From assembly GCA_045631485.1 (NCBI GenBank), contig JAZQUU010000022.1, positions 19,327 through 83,326 of the forward strand: DNA of 64,000 nucleotides. The letters run 5' to 3'. Positions 8,196 through 16,758 of the stretch are shown here, piece after piece. Every line of letters begins with the position of its first letter. Within the stretch, counting starts at the first letter, position 1. The position numbers and the translations under genes were made by a program. Source of the stretch: SIG452 sp045631485. GTDB lineage: Bacteria; Bacillota; Clostridia; UMGS1840. Under the pieces are notes generated by a model that saw only the letters and a program-made list of their open reading frames with translations, was not told the DNA's origin and ran no database searches.

Positions 8196-8990
8196 TTATT
8201 CTTCGCTTGCACGGATTTCGTCAATGTAATCCATACAATACTCATCGTTCCCCAACAACGCATTGATGGCACGGTAGCTTTTTCTCATCGTATCGGGAGC
8301 AGGATCCATAATAGCACTGTCTAACCCCTGATACATTGCCATGGCAAGAAATGCGGTGTTTAATACCATTCGTTTGGGTAAACCGAAAGAAATATTGGAA
8401 AAACCGCCTGTGGTTTTCACATCGTGATAGGTCTCTTTCAAAAGACGCAAGGTTTCCAAACATACGGCGGCATTGTTATCACCCACTGCCAACGCTTCCA
8501 CCAGAACATCAATGAAAATACGATCCGCACCGATACCGTTTGCTGCAAATTTTTCAATAATTTCCCCTGCATAACGGACACGCTCTTCGGCGGTGTGAGG
8601 AATTCCTCCTTTGGGGATGGGTAAGCCCACCACCATAATATCGGGACGGCTTTTTAATAAGTCCATCAGTTCGTCAATCCGCTCCGAAACGGTAACGGAA
8701 TTTAAAATAATTTTTCTGCCTTCCGCCGCTTCCACCGCTTTATGCACCACACTTACATTGGGGGTATCAATCATAATTCCCATTTTGGAATGCCGTTTCA
8801 CCAAATCAATGGCGTAAAGCATAGCATCCAATTCCCCATCCTGCAACATGGCAGTGTTGATATCAATATAAGTTGCCCCTGCACTCTCCTGCTTTTTGAT
8901 GAGTTCAATTAAAGATGCATCATCTTTTTTCTGAAAAAATTCCAGCACGGAGGGAATGGAACTATTTAATTTTTCGGAAATAATCAACAT
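8196..8990 (-). CDS. Stand-alone methyltetrahydrofolate-binding (pterin-binding) methyltransferase domain
   Basis: The protein has 264 residues and is a TIM-barrel pterin-binding protein of the DHPS/MeTr superfamily. It shows MLIISEKLNSS at the start, AGATYIDINTAM near residue 37, MGIMIDTPN near 71, KIILNSVT near 92, and TTGGFSNISFGLPKR near 195, a form of the GxSNxSFG motif of methyl-THF:corrinoid methyltransferases and of MetH. It starts two bases after the stop of the homocysteine methyltransferase-MTHFR gene. I infer that together they act as a split methionine synthase, with methyl-THF made by MTHFR and passed through a corrinoid carrier to homocysteine. No cobalamin-binding domain is encoded in this window, so that part must be elsewhere. 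Confidence 0.85.
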   Translation of the reverse strand: MLIISEKLNSSIPSVLEFFQKKDDASLIELIKKQESAGATYIDINTAMLQDGELDAMLYAIDLVKRHSKMGIMIDTPNVSVVHKAVEAAEGRKIILNSVTVSERIDELMDLLKSRPDIMVVGLPIPKGGIPHTAEERVRYAGEIIEKFAANGIGADRIFIDVLVEALAVGDNNAAVCLETLRLLKETYHDVKTTGGFSNISFGLPKRMVLNTAFLAMAMYQGLDSAIMDPAPDTMRKSYRAINALLGNDEYCMDYIDEIRASEE

Positions 8991-8992
8991 TT

Positions 8993-10705
8993 TTATAAGC
9001 CTTCTTTCAATTCCTTAATTTTTGCAAGTAACGCTGCGGACAACTCCGTTTTACGAAGAGGTGTCATCACATAAAAACCGTCTGCCACATCATAAACACG
9101 GCGAATCATATCCATACTGTATGAAACAGATGCTTCTATTACCTCATCCGCAGACATTTGTTTTAATTGTTCGATAAAAGCCAAAGGTATCTCAATTCCC
9201 GAAACCTCGTTATTTAAAAACAGTGCATTTTTCCAGCCTGCAATGGGTAAAATTCCCGCCAAAATATAGCAATCAAGTTTCTCTTTGGCAAGGCGGTAAT
9301 TTTCGGCTGCCTGTTTTGAGAAAATCGGTTGGGTGAAAAGCACCTTGGCTCCCGATTTGATTTTGGTTTTGGCACGGTTAAGCTCCGTGTCAAAATGCAG
9401 AGCATTCACATTTAAAGCACCGCAAACCGTGTAAGGATTCTCGGTAAAAACTTCCTGATTCAGATTGGAAATCAAGTTAATCAATGTATAAGAATTAAAC
9501 TGAAAAACGCCGCCGTCGCTACGGGAAATCGGGTCTCCCGTTACCACAAGCACATTATTCACCTGCTCAATATTGGCACCGATCAAAAGCCCTCTCATAG
9601 CAATATAATTTTTATCTCGGCAACAAAGGTGCGGCAACACCTCAATTCCCACTTCACGCTTGATTTTTGCAGCAAGCATCAAACTGTCTGCACGTGTACG
9701 AGCCAAAGGAGAATCTGCCACGGTAATCAAATGCGCACCGGATTGTTTCATTGTGCGGGAAGCTTCCATAATAAAAGACACATCTGTATCCACGGGCGGG
9801 TCAATTTCCACGGCAAGCACCTTTTCCCCGCTTTCCAAAAGCTCCAGAAAACGATTTTTCTGCATCACTTTTTCGCTCTGCACAGAAACAGATACCGCTT
9901 CCGCATCGGGAATTTGTCCTTTTATCACTTCCTCCAGATGAATCGGTGTTGTACCGCAACAACCGCCAAGCACACAAACGCCCAAAGATGCGATTGCCAA
10001 AAGTTTTTCACTGTAATAGGAAATATTATTGGAATACACCGTTCTTCCGTTCACCGCATGAGGATATCCTGCATTGGGCATCGCAGAAAATGAGGGGAAC
10101 TCCGAAAGATTCAGTTGACTGATTAAGCGGTACAGATGAGCAGGCCCGCATTGACAGTTCAATCCAACAATATCCGCATCATACGATGCTTCTTTTAACA
10201 GATTTTTATAAAAATATCCTTTTTTGGTGTAACCGTCCTGAGAAACGCTGAACGACACCAAAACGGTTGCCTCGGGTTCTTTTTGGCGAAGGTATGAAAT
10301 CACCGAGCCTAACACACCGTAATCCTGCAGCGTTTCAAACAGAAAGTTTTTAGCCCCCAAAGACAGGAACACATCCACATTTCTGCGGTACTGCTCCTCA
10401 CTGTCTTGCGCATCGATATAACCGATATCGCAAAACACTTTCACATCGGTATTCTTAGCGGCATCGCAGGCAATTCGGTAACCCTCTGCCAGGATTTCTG
10501 CAATTTTTTCATCATCTGCCAGAGAAGAATTCGCACCAAAGGTGTTTGTTTTGATGGCATTTACTCCCACACGAATATATTCCCCGTGAATCTCGGATAC
10601 ACGCTCGGGATAACCGATATTGGCAAATTCACAAGGTTCGTCGGTTTGATATCGTTCGGAATAATAGGTTCCGAATGCACCGTCAAAATAAAAGGGTTTC
10701 TTCAC
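8993..10705 (-). CDS. Bifunctional homocysteine S-methyltransferase / 5,10-methylenetetrahydrofolate reductase (YitJ-like)
   Basis: The protein has 570 residues from the chosen GTG. Residues 1-285 form a homocysteine methyltransferase barrel: FDGAFGTYYSER, IKTNTFGANS, and zinc-ligand cysteines in GLNCQCGP and GVCVLGGCCGTTP. Residues about 290-560 form a MetF-type reductase: LAVEIDPP, PHLCCRDKN, VLVVTGDP, FTQPIF and ILPIAGWKNALFL. The GTG at 10705 has AAGGAAG five bases upstream. An ATG 33 bases earlier overlaps the end of ftsK and has no ribosome site. The fusion feeds methyl-THF into methionine synthesis with the pterin-binding gene that follows. The fused architecture is known in Bacillus and Clostridia. 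Confidence 0.9.
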   Translation of the reverse strand: MKKPFYFDGAFGTYYSERYQTDEPCEFANIGYPERVSEIHGEYIRVGVNAIKTNTFGANSSLADDEKIAEILAEGYRIACDAAKNTDVKVFCDIGYIDAQDSEEQYRRNVDVFLSLGAKNFLFETLQDYGVLGSVISYLRQKEPEATVLVSFSVSQDGYTKKGYFYKNLLKEASYDADIVGLNCQCGPAHLYRLISQLNLSEFPSFSAMPNAGYPHAVNGRTVYSNNISYYSEKLLAIASLGVCVLGGCCGTTPIHLEEVIKGQIPDAEAVSVSVQSEKVMQKNRFLELLESGEKVLAVEIDPPVDTDVSFIMEASRTMKQSGAHLITVADSPLARTRADSLMLAAKIKREVGIEVLPHLCCRDKNYIAMRGLLIGANIEQVNNVLVVTGDPISRSDGGVFQFNSYTLINLISNLNQEVFTENPYTVCGALNVNALHFDTELNRAKTKIKSGAKVLFTQPIFSKQAAENYRLAKEKLDCYILAGILPIAGWKNALFLNNEVSGIEIPLAFIEQLKQMSADEVIEASVSYSMDMIRRVYDVADGFYVMTPLRKTELSAALLAKIKELKEGL

Positions 10706-10724
10706 AATGGCTTCCTTTCGGGAA

Positions 10725-13082
10725 TTAAATTCCTTCATTTAATTTCATTTCGTAATACTGTTCTTTGGTCATCAGAACCTGTCTGGGTTTACTGCCCTCG
10801 GAGGGTCCCACAATGCCTCGTTCCTCCATCTGATCCACAATTCGTGCGGCTCTGGAATAACCAAGCTTGAACCGACGCTGCAGTTTGGAAACAGAGGCTT
10901 CACCGAGTTCCACCACAAATTCAATACATTCAGGCAACATCTGGTCTGCATCGCCACCGTCCGCAGCGGGAGCGTGAGAATCTTTTGCACCGGCAGTTTC
11001 GATATGAGAAATCACATCGTCATCATAAGTAACTTCGGTGTTCTGCTTTAAGAAATCAACAATCTGTTCCACTTCTTTATCGGTGATTAACGCACCCTGC
11101 ACACGAATGGGTTTGGATTCTCCGATGGGAGCATAAAGCATATCCCCTTTTCCCAAAAGCTTTTCCGCACCGCCCATATCCAGAATGGTTCTGGAGTCAA
11201 TCTGAGAGGATACCGCAAATGCAATTCTGGAAGGCATATTTGCTTTAATCAGACCGGTGATAACGTCAACAGAAGGACGCTGAGTTGCAATAATCAAATG
11301 CATTCCTGCCGCTCTGGCAAGCTGAGCAAGACGACAGATATATTCTTCCACTTCTTTGGGAGATGCCATCATTAAATCGGCAAGCTCGTCCACAATGATA
11401 ACGATTTTGGGAAGGGGATTTTCTCCGTTTGCCACCTGATGCTCATTATAGCTATCCAAATCACGAACATTTGCTTTTTCAAATAAGTTATAACGGTTAA
11501 GCATTTCCATAACCGCCCAGTTTAAAGCACCTGCCGCTTTTCTGGGGTCGGTTACAACGGGAATCAAAAGATGAGGAATGCCGTTATAAACAGATAATTC
11601 CACCACTTTGGGGTCAATCATAATCATTTTTACTTCTTCGGGACTTGCTTTATACAAGATTGAAGTAATCAAGGAGTTAATGCACACACTCTTACCGGAA
11701 CCGGTAGCCCCTGCAATCAAACAATGGGGCATTTTTGCAATGTCCCCAACCACAGTAGTACCTGCAATATCTTTCCCAACTGCAAAAGACACTTTGGATT
11801 TATGCTCCATAAATTCGGGGGATGCGATTACATCTCTTACAAACACGGGCATAACCTTCTGATTGGCAATTTCCACGCCGATAACCGTTTTTCCCGGAAC
11901 GGGAGCAATACGAATACCTTTTGCCGCCATACGAAGAGCAATATCTTCGCTGAGTCCCAGAATTTTGGAGATTTTAACTCCCACCTGAGGACGAATTTCA
12001 TATCGGGTAACGGAAGGCCCTTCCTGAACGCTGACAACCTCTGCTTCCACGCCGAATTCCCGCAATGTGGTCACCAAACGGATTGCGTTTTCATTTAATT
12101 CTTCTTTGGATAACCCGGTGGGACGATTCACGCCCTTGTTTAAGAAATCTAAGGAAGGATAAATATATTCTTTCACTTCCTGCTCTTTTGCTTCGTTTAA
12201 TTCCTGAGCAACCGATTCAATTTCCTGATTGCTGAGAGCCGGTTTTTTGTCGGCTTCCGCCTGCTTCGCAGGCTCCGGAGTGATTTCGGGAGCTTTCATC
12301 TGATCCTCAGGGGATGCAAATTTTTCGATAATCACATCTGCAGTTTCGGGCATTTCCATCTTGATGGGAACATCCAAAGTGATTTTTTCAATCTCTTTTT
12401 GAATCACGTCTGTGGAACGAACGGTATCCGCTTTTACGCCGGGCACACGGAACACTTTAGAGGTTTTTTCCTGACGAAAGTTTTTGCTGATCCAGGTGAA
12501 AATTTTGGTAAAAGCAACTGCAACAATCTCGTTGAACATGATAAACAAGCAGAAAAGCATTGCCAAAACAACAAAGATATATGCTCCCACATTTCCCAAA
12601 ATACTGCGGAAAAGAGAACCCAGATAAGTGCCGAACAGACCGCCGTTTAACCCGGTCTGTGCACCGGTAACAATTTCTCCCCAATTGCTTAAGGAGAGGC
12701 CGGATACGCTAAGATTGCAAAGCACGTGGATTCCCATAGAAATAACGGGCATCAACACAAATGCGGTGATAATTTTGCCGAATCCTTCTCCCGTTTTCAA
12801 GTGAATACATCCCAACACCACAATATACACGGTGATGAGCGGAATATAGTAAGCACCTTCGCCGAACAATGCGCAAAGGAGCCATTTGAACACATAACCG
12901 AGACCGCCTGCAACCGTGGTATATACGCTTAAGAACATATATATGAGAATTGCAACTGCACATAAAAGTTTAATCACAAAAGATACCTGGGGGTCCAGTT
13001 TTATTTTTTTAGACTTCTTATTCGGTGCAATCCGTGATACACGTTTTGCAGATTTTGATGTCTTTTTTTTCTTGATTGCCAT
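10725..13082 (-). CDS. ftsK: DNA translocase FtsK/SpoIIIE
   Basis: The protein has 785 residues. Four to five N-terminal membrane segments span residues 25-190. A charged linker of about 130 residues, rich in Glu, Lys and Pro, follows. The motor has Walker A GATGSGKS at 458-465, Walker B-type VDELADLMM, and the QRPSVDVITGLIKAN stretch. The C-terminal gamma winged helix (CIEFVVELGEASVSKLQRRFKLGYSRAARIVDQME) reads chromosome-orienting sequences. FtsK pumps DNA through the division or sporulation septum. The start at 13082 (MAIKKKK) is chosen because AAAGGA lies 11 bases upstream and an earlier in-frame start would overlap uppP. It lies in the operon between uppP and the methionine genes. Confidence 0.96.
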   Translation of the reverse strand: MAIKKKKTSKSAKRVSRIAPNKKSKKIKLDPQVSFVIKLLCAVAILIYMFLSVYTTVAGGLGYVFKWLLCALFGEGAYYIPLITVYIVVLGCIHLKTGEGFGKIITAFVLMPVISMGIHVLCNLSVSGLSLSNWGEIVTGAQTGLNGGLFGTYLGSLFRSILGNVGAYIFVVLAMLFCLFIMFNEIVAVAFTKIFTWISKNFRQEKTSKVFRVPGVKADTVRSTDVIQKEIEKITLDVPIKMEMPETADVIIEKFASPEDQMKAPEITPEPAKQAEADKKPALSNQEIESVAQELNEAKEQEVKEYIYPSLDFLNKGVNRPTGLSKEELNENAIRLVTTLREFGVEAEVVSVQEGPSVTRYEIRPQVGVKISKILGLSEDIALRMAAKGIRIAPVPGKTVIGVEIANQKVMPVFVRDVIASPEFMEHKSKVSFAVGKDIAGTTVVGDIAKMPHCLIAGATGSGKSVCINSLITSILYKASPEEVKMIMIDPKVVELSVYNGIPHLLIPVVTDPRKAAGALNWAVMEMLNRYNLFEKANVRDLDSYNEHQVANGENPLPKIVIIVDELADLMMASPKEVEEYICRLAQLARAAGMHLIIATQRPSVDVITGLIKANMPSRIAFAVSSQIDSRTILDMGGAEKLLGKGDMLYAPIGESKPIRVQGALITDKEVEQIVDFLKQNTEVTYDDDVISHIETAGAKDSHAPAADGGDADQMLPECIEFVVELGEASVSKLQRRFKLGYSRAARIVDQMEERGIVGPSEGSKPRQVLMTKEQYYEMKLNEGI

Positions 13083-13099
13083 AAGAAATATAATCCTTT

Positions 13100-14026
13100 C
13101 TATCCTCTCAGTTGAATCATCAGAATGATAATGCTCAGTAAAAAGCAGTAAATACCAAATCGTTTGCAATAGTTTCTGCGAACGGCCTTACGCATCAGGG
13201 AAATGGACACAACACCGCTGATAAACGCCGCCAACATTCCCAAAAGATACGGGAACCAGTTCATCATAATACCATCCTGCAACACGGTAACCGTTTGCAG
13301 AATAATCTTTACTATCAACACGGGAATCGCGGATAAAAACGCATATTTCACCGCAAAATCTTTGCGGAAGTCTGCGAACAATCCCCCCAGTATTGTTAGG
13401 GCACATCGGGAAACACCGGGAATAATTGATGCCAACTGAAATGCACCGACAATGGCGCCTTTTTTCATGTCCTCAAAAGGCTTGCTGTCATCTTTGGGCG
13501 GAAGCATCGCCACTCGTTTTCTTCCCAAAGGCATCTCTTCTCCCGATTCGGTTTGTTCCGAATTTAAAACCTTCTTTTTGGTGCCGACCATATCAATCAG
13601 AATATCGGCAATCCCAGTGAGCAGCAAGGTGAATGCAATTACGGAAAGTCTGGAAAGATAGGTTTCCAGAAGCCCCATCAAAAACACCGCAGGAATCAAA
13701 AATGCGGTAGTTACCGCCAACATATAAAGAAGACGACGGTAAGAACGTTCGGTATGTATGGAAAACTGTTTGTGAAAGATTTCTTTCACGCAACATACCA
13801 GTTCCTGCCATAAGCGTTTGATATCCGACAAAAACACAAACAAGATGGCAAACAAGGTGCCTAAGCGAAGCAGAATATCAAAGGTCAGAGTGGGAGAAAA
13901 AAGCTCCACTCCGAATACAGTCTGATTAAAATTCTGTATCATTGCATGGTGACCGCCACCCGAAATGGGCAAAAACTCGGTGGCACCCTGCACAATACCG
14001 AAAAACAGGGCTACTAAAAGCTCCAT
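13100..14026 (-). CDS. uppP: Undecaprenyl-diphosphatase
   Basis: The protein has 308 residues and about eight membrane segments. The two signature regions of the BacA/UppP family are present. The first is GIVQGATEFLPISGGGHH at residues 10-27, where Gln replaces the first Glu of the (E/Q)xxxE motif. The second is ASIIPGVSRCALTILGG near residue 200, for the PGxSRSxxT motif. It removes a phosphate from C55-PP to recycle the lipid carrier for cell wall synthesis. A hydrophilic stretch of about 40 residues between transmembrane segments (KKKVLNSEQTESGEEMPLGR) is longer than usual. It is cotranscribed with thyX and ftsK. Confidence 0.9.
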   Translation of the reverse strand: MELLVALFFGIVQGATEFLPISGGGHHAMIQNFNQTVFGVELFSPTLTFDILLRLGTLFAILFVFLSDIKRLWQELVCCVKEIFHKQFSIHTERSYRRLLYMLAVTTAFLIPAVFLMGLLETYLSRLSVIAFTLLLTGIADILIDMVGTKKKVLNSEQTESGEEMPLGRKRVAMLPPKDDSKPFEDMKKGAIVGAFQLASIIPGVSRCALTILGGLFADFRKDFAVKYAFLSAIPVLIVKIILQTVTVLQDGIMMNWFPYLLGMLAAFISGVVSISLMRKAVRRNYCKRFGIYCFLLSIIILMIQLRG

Positions 14027-14041
14027 GAATCTTTCTCCTTT

Positions 14042-14776
14042 TTATTTCACCTGATAGCGTGCTTTCATCTCATTGCGTTTGCCGCAGCTCATACTACCTT
14101 CCGGGCAGGCACCGTTCACACATTTGGGACCCGCATGAGCAAAAATCACGGGAGCCACTTCCCGCACTTTCCATAAGATTGCATCCGCTAACGCCTGAAT
14201 TTCCCATTGTGCACGGTTGCAGCAACGATGTTGGAAAAAGTTTAGCAAACTTCTTGCATTAAAGGTCATAATCAGTTTGGTTTCGCAAGCGTTGGGAAGC
14301 ACAAAACGGGCATCCTCAATAGCTTTTTTTCTGGCGGATTTTTCATCCATAGTCAAAACGTGCTTTTGATATAACACATCGGTTAATTTTTCATAAGCTT
14401 CACCGATTTGCGCCATAGTTTGTAAATAAAGCGCGTGTGCATCGGGATTTTCAGAAATTTCGGGAGGAGTGACAAATTCAAAATCTGCTTCCTCCACATA
14501 GCGCTGGGATTTTACGCTGTATGACGCCATTCTGTGACGGGTCAGTTGTGCCAGTAATGCACGGCTTACCCCCTCCACCGCAAAAGTGAAGGTAATATGC
14601 TCCAACGGGCTTTCGTGCCCCAAGGAGGTTAAATGCTCTAAAAATTTGGTGGTTTTTTCTTCGTCCAATTTATCTAAAATGTTTTCGGCACCGCTGTTGG
14701 AATAACACATTTTGGCAGCAGCAGCCACCACTTTTTCGGGATTGGGAGTATGCGAAATTAAAATAACTTTTAACAT
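14042..14776 (-). CDS. thyX: FAD-dependent thymidylate synthase
   Basis: The protein has 244 residues. The diagnostic ThyX motif RHRxxSxxxxSxRY is intact as RHRMASYSVKSQRY (residues 80-93). Other family features are HESPLEHITFTF near residue 53 and the C-terminal NFFQHRCCNRAQWEI, which carries the FAD/dUMP-contacting residues. The enzyme methylates dUMP using methylene-THF and FAD, and regenerates THF rather than DHF. It lies in an operon with other folate-using genes. The C-terminus is Cys-rich (CVNGACPEGSMSCGKRN). Confidence 0.95.
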   Translation of the reverse strand: MLKVILISHTPNPEKVVAAAAKMCYSNSGAENILDKLDEEKTTKFLEHLTSLGHESPLEHITFTFAVEGVSRALLAQLTRHRMASYSVKSQRYVEEADFEFVTPPEISENPDAHALYLQTMAQIGEAYEKLTDVLYQKHVLTMDEKSARKKAIEDARFVLPNACETKLIMTFNARSLLNFFQHRCCNRAQWEIQALADAILWKVREVAPVIFAHAGPKCVNGACPEGSMSCGKRNEMKARYQVK

Positions 14777-14792
14777 ACGAATTACGCTCCTT

Positions 14793-15518
14793 TTATTTCT
14801 TTCGTCTATGCTTCTCTAAAATAATCTGCCATAAGAATCTGGGAAGTGCCAGCATTCTTACAAAACGGCTTGGTTGCTTACACAAACGGTAAAACCATTC
14901 CAGATGCAATTTGATAAAGATATCGGGGGCACGTTTTACCACGCCTGCAAACACGTCCATACTGCCGCCGATTCCCAAAAATGCAGTACCTTGGAATAAA
15001 TGCTTGTTATCATAAATCCATTGTTCCTGCTTTTGGGCACCCAAACAAACAAACACCACCTGAGGCTTTGCCTGCGCAATTTTTTCACCGACGGGTTCTT
15101 TAAAATATCCGTTTTGAGTTCCCGCAATCTTGATTCCGGGATACTTTTTCAGAAGATTTTCCTTGGCTAATGCACAAACCTCTTCTTTGGAACCAAACAG
15201 ATAAAAGCTGATTCCCGCTTTACTGCCTTCTTCTAAAAGCTTGCAAGCAATATCATATCCTGCGGCACGTTCCTTGATGGGGGTTCCAAGCATTTTGGCA
15301 CCTTTCACAACGCCAATGCCGTCTGCGGTTAAAATATCGGCAGAGTTTAAAAGGTTCATTAACGCTTCTTCTTTGCGAAATTGTTCTATAATTTCGGAGT
15401 TCGGTGTATAAACCACCGTATTTTCCCCCTGCTGAATACGGGAAATAATAGCGGAAACGATTTCCGACACGGTAGCATTGGAGATTTTTGCGCCAAGCAC
15501 ATCCACTTTTTCAAACAC
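14793..15518 (-). CDS. WecG/TagA/CpsF family glycosyltransferase
   Basis: The protein has 241 residues. Family landmarks are TPNSEIIEQFRKE near residue 39, ILTADGIGVVKGAKMLG near 63, LFGSKEEVCALA near 108, and VFVCLGAQKQEQWI near 153, followed by GIGGSMDVFAGVVKRAP. Members transfer N-acetylmannosamine or related sugars to lipid-linked acceptors for teichoic acid or polysaccharide synthesis. The start is a GTG with GGAGG seven bases ahead. It is the first gene of a six-gene operon running through thyX, uppP, ftsK and the methionine pair, from a clear promoter. Confidence 0.9.
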   Translation of the reverse strand: MFEKVDVLGAKISNATVSEIVSAIISRIQQGENTVVYTPNSEIIEQFRKEEALMNLLNSADILTADGIGVVKGAKMLGTPIKERAAGYDIACKLLEEGSKAGISFYLFGSKEEVCALAKENLLKKYPGIKIAGTQNGYFKEPVGEKIAQAKPQVVFVCLGAQKQEQWIYDNKHLFQGTAFLGIGGSMDVFAGVVKRAPDIFIKLHLEWFYRLCKQPSRFVRMLALPRFLWQIILEKHRRKK

Positions 15519-15561
15519 GATACACCCTCCTCGTTTTTTTTTACATAATATAGTAATATAT

Positions 15562-15590
15562 ATTATAACATTATATCAACGAAAAAGCAA
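15562..15590 (-). promoter_or_regulatory. Sigma-A promoter of the glycosyltransferase-thyX-uppP-ftsK operon
   Basis: On the minus strand TTGCTT (15590-15585), 17 bases, TATAAT (15567-15562). It lies 44 bases before the GTG start. Confidence 0.7.
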
Positions 15591-15647
15591 CCTTTATTTC
15601 TATTTTTTGCAAAAAGTTCAGGTTTTGGCAAATTGCGTCCAAATCCC

Positions 15648-15676
15648 TTGACTTTTCGCTTGTTTCATCTCATAAT
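15648..15676 (+). promoter_or_regulatory. Likely sigma-A promoter of the amidase-holin pair
   Basis: TTGACT (15648-15653), 17 bases, CATAAT (15671-15676), 60 bases before the amidase ATG. Confidence 0.55.
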
Positions 15677-15735
15677 GGCGTGGGACAAAAAAGGTCGCTC
15701 GTTTTCATAACAATCAAAAAAACGAGGTGTTTTTT

Positions 15736-16425
15736 ATGAAAATATGTATTGATGCAGGTCACAACGATTCCGGATGGGATACAGGCGCATCGGCAAACAA
15801 TTTAAGAGAACAGGATGTGAACCATAAAATTGCCACTCACCTGAAAAATCAATTGGAGCGCTACGGCATCCGAGTGGTAATGACCAGAGAAAAACAAACA
15901 CAAAACTTAGGCACTTCTCTAAACGGCAGTTTGAAAAAACGTGCCGAAATTTCCAACCGTGAACAATGCGATTATTTCGTGTCTGTTCATTGCAATGCAG
16001 GTGGCGGAACGGGATGTGAAGTGTTGGTTTTAAAAAAAGGAGCTCAGGCAGAAAAGTTGGCAACTGCCGTGCTTTCGGAACTGACAAAGAAACTTCCCCT
16101 CCGTTCCCGCGGTGTGAAAGAGGCAAATCTCTTGGTCTTACGGGAAACCGATTGCCCCGCAATCCTGGTGGAAACAGCTTTTTTGGATCATCCGTCCGAA
16201 GCTTTGCTTTTACGCTCAAAGCAGGAAGAATTCGCATCGGCGATTGCCGCAGGGATTTTGCAGTTTTTAAACATCACACCCACAGATGAAATATCCGCAA
16301 TCAAACAAAAGCTTTCCGCAAAGTGGAAGCTTTCCGACGCCGAGGCGGTATTTTCGTTACTGGACCAACATCCCTATCGCAAAGGCCTGTATGAAAAACT
16401 GTTAAAAAGCTATGAAAAGGAGTAA
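15736..16425 (+). CDS. N-acetylmuramoyl-L-alanine amidase (Amidase_3), endolysin-like
   Basis: The protein has 229 residues and no signal peptide. Residues 1-175 form an Amidase_3 domain with the expected zinc ligands and catalytic glutamate: His9 in DAGH, Glu25 in LREQD, His85 in VSVHCNA and Glu146 in ILVETAF. The last 45 residues form a short helical, charged tail of unknown role. The ATG at 15736 follows GAGGTG at a good distance. An in-frame GTG inside that ribosome site is rejected. The lack of a secretion signal and the holin-like gene four bases downstream make it look like a phage-type lysin rather than a CwlD or AmiC housekeeping enzyme. Confidence 0.88.
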   Translation: MKICIDAGHNDSGWDTGASANNLREQDVNHKIATHLKNQLERYGIRVVMTREKQTQNLGTSLNGSLKKRAEISNREQCDYFVSVHCNAGGGTGCEVLVLKKGAQAEKLATAVLSELTKKLPLRSRGVKEANLLVLRETDCPAILVETAFLDHPSEALLLRSKQEEFASAIAAGILQFLNITPTDEISAIKQKLSAKWKLSDAEAVFSLLDQHPYRKGLYEKLLKSYEKE

Positions 16426-16428
16426 AGA

Positions 16429-16647
16429 ATGGACTTACAGACACTATTGGAACTTGTGATGGGACAGGGCGTGTTTGCCGCATTGTTTATCTGGTTGTTT
16501 TTCACCTATCAAAAGGAATCAAAAGAACGTGAAGAACGCCTGATGTCTATTGTGGATTCTCAAGCAGAGAAGCTGGAGAAAATTTCTTTGACCCTGGAAA
16601 AAATTTCCGAAGATATCAAATCTGTTACCAAAGAACAAGTTTCCTAA
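16429..16647 (+). CDS. BhlA/UviB-like holin family small membrane protein
   Basis: The protein has 72 residues. One N-terminal membrane segment (about residues 10-27, QGVFAALFIWLFFTYQ) is followed by a charged helical tail (KESKEREERLMSIVDSQAEKLEKI...). This is the typical layout of the BhlA/UviB group of phage and bacteriocin holins. It begins four bases after the amidase stop with its own AAGGAG site, and a terminator follows directly. In phages such a protein makes membrane lesions that release the lysin; here its role is inferred from size, topology and partner only. Confidence 0.75.
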   Translation: MDLQTLLELVMGQGVFAALFIWLFFTYQKESKEREERLMSIVDSQAEKLEKISLTLEKISEDIKSVTKEQVS

Positions 16648-16651
16648 CCGT

Positions 16652-16688
16652 AAAAAGGCGTACCGCAAAATCGGCGGTGCGCCTTTTT
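16652..16688. terminator. Strong bidirectional-type terminator after the holin gene
   Basis: A fifteen-base-pair stem AAAAAGGCGTACCGC (16652-16666)/GCGGTGCGCCTTTTT (16674-16688) contains one G-T pair and has loop AAAATCG. Confidence 0.9.
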
Positions 16689-16694
16689 CATGTA

Positions 16695-16722
16695 TTGACT
16701 TTTTTGAGATATATGGTATAAT
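16695..16722 (+). promoter_or_regulatory. Sigma-A promoter of mnmE
   Basis: TTGACT (16695-16700), 16 bases, TATAAT (16717-16722), 36 bases before the ATG. Confidence 0.75.
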
Positions 16723-16758
16723 AAACTAACGAAATCAAGAAAACAAAGGAGTTTTCAG

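Noticed and set aside
9629..10093. Plus-strand open frame opposite the methyltransferase-MTHFR gene
   Set aside because: It is Cys/His-rich as expected of the antisense of this codon usage, with no ribosome site and no recognisable family. Many similar antisense frames in the window were dropped for the same reason.
13083..13169. Longer N-terminus of FtsK
   Set aside because: The extension overlaps uppP and lacks a ribosome site, whereas the ATG at 13082 has one and begins a typical basic FtsK N-terminus.
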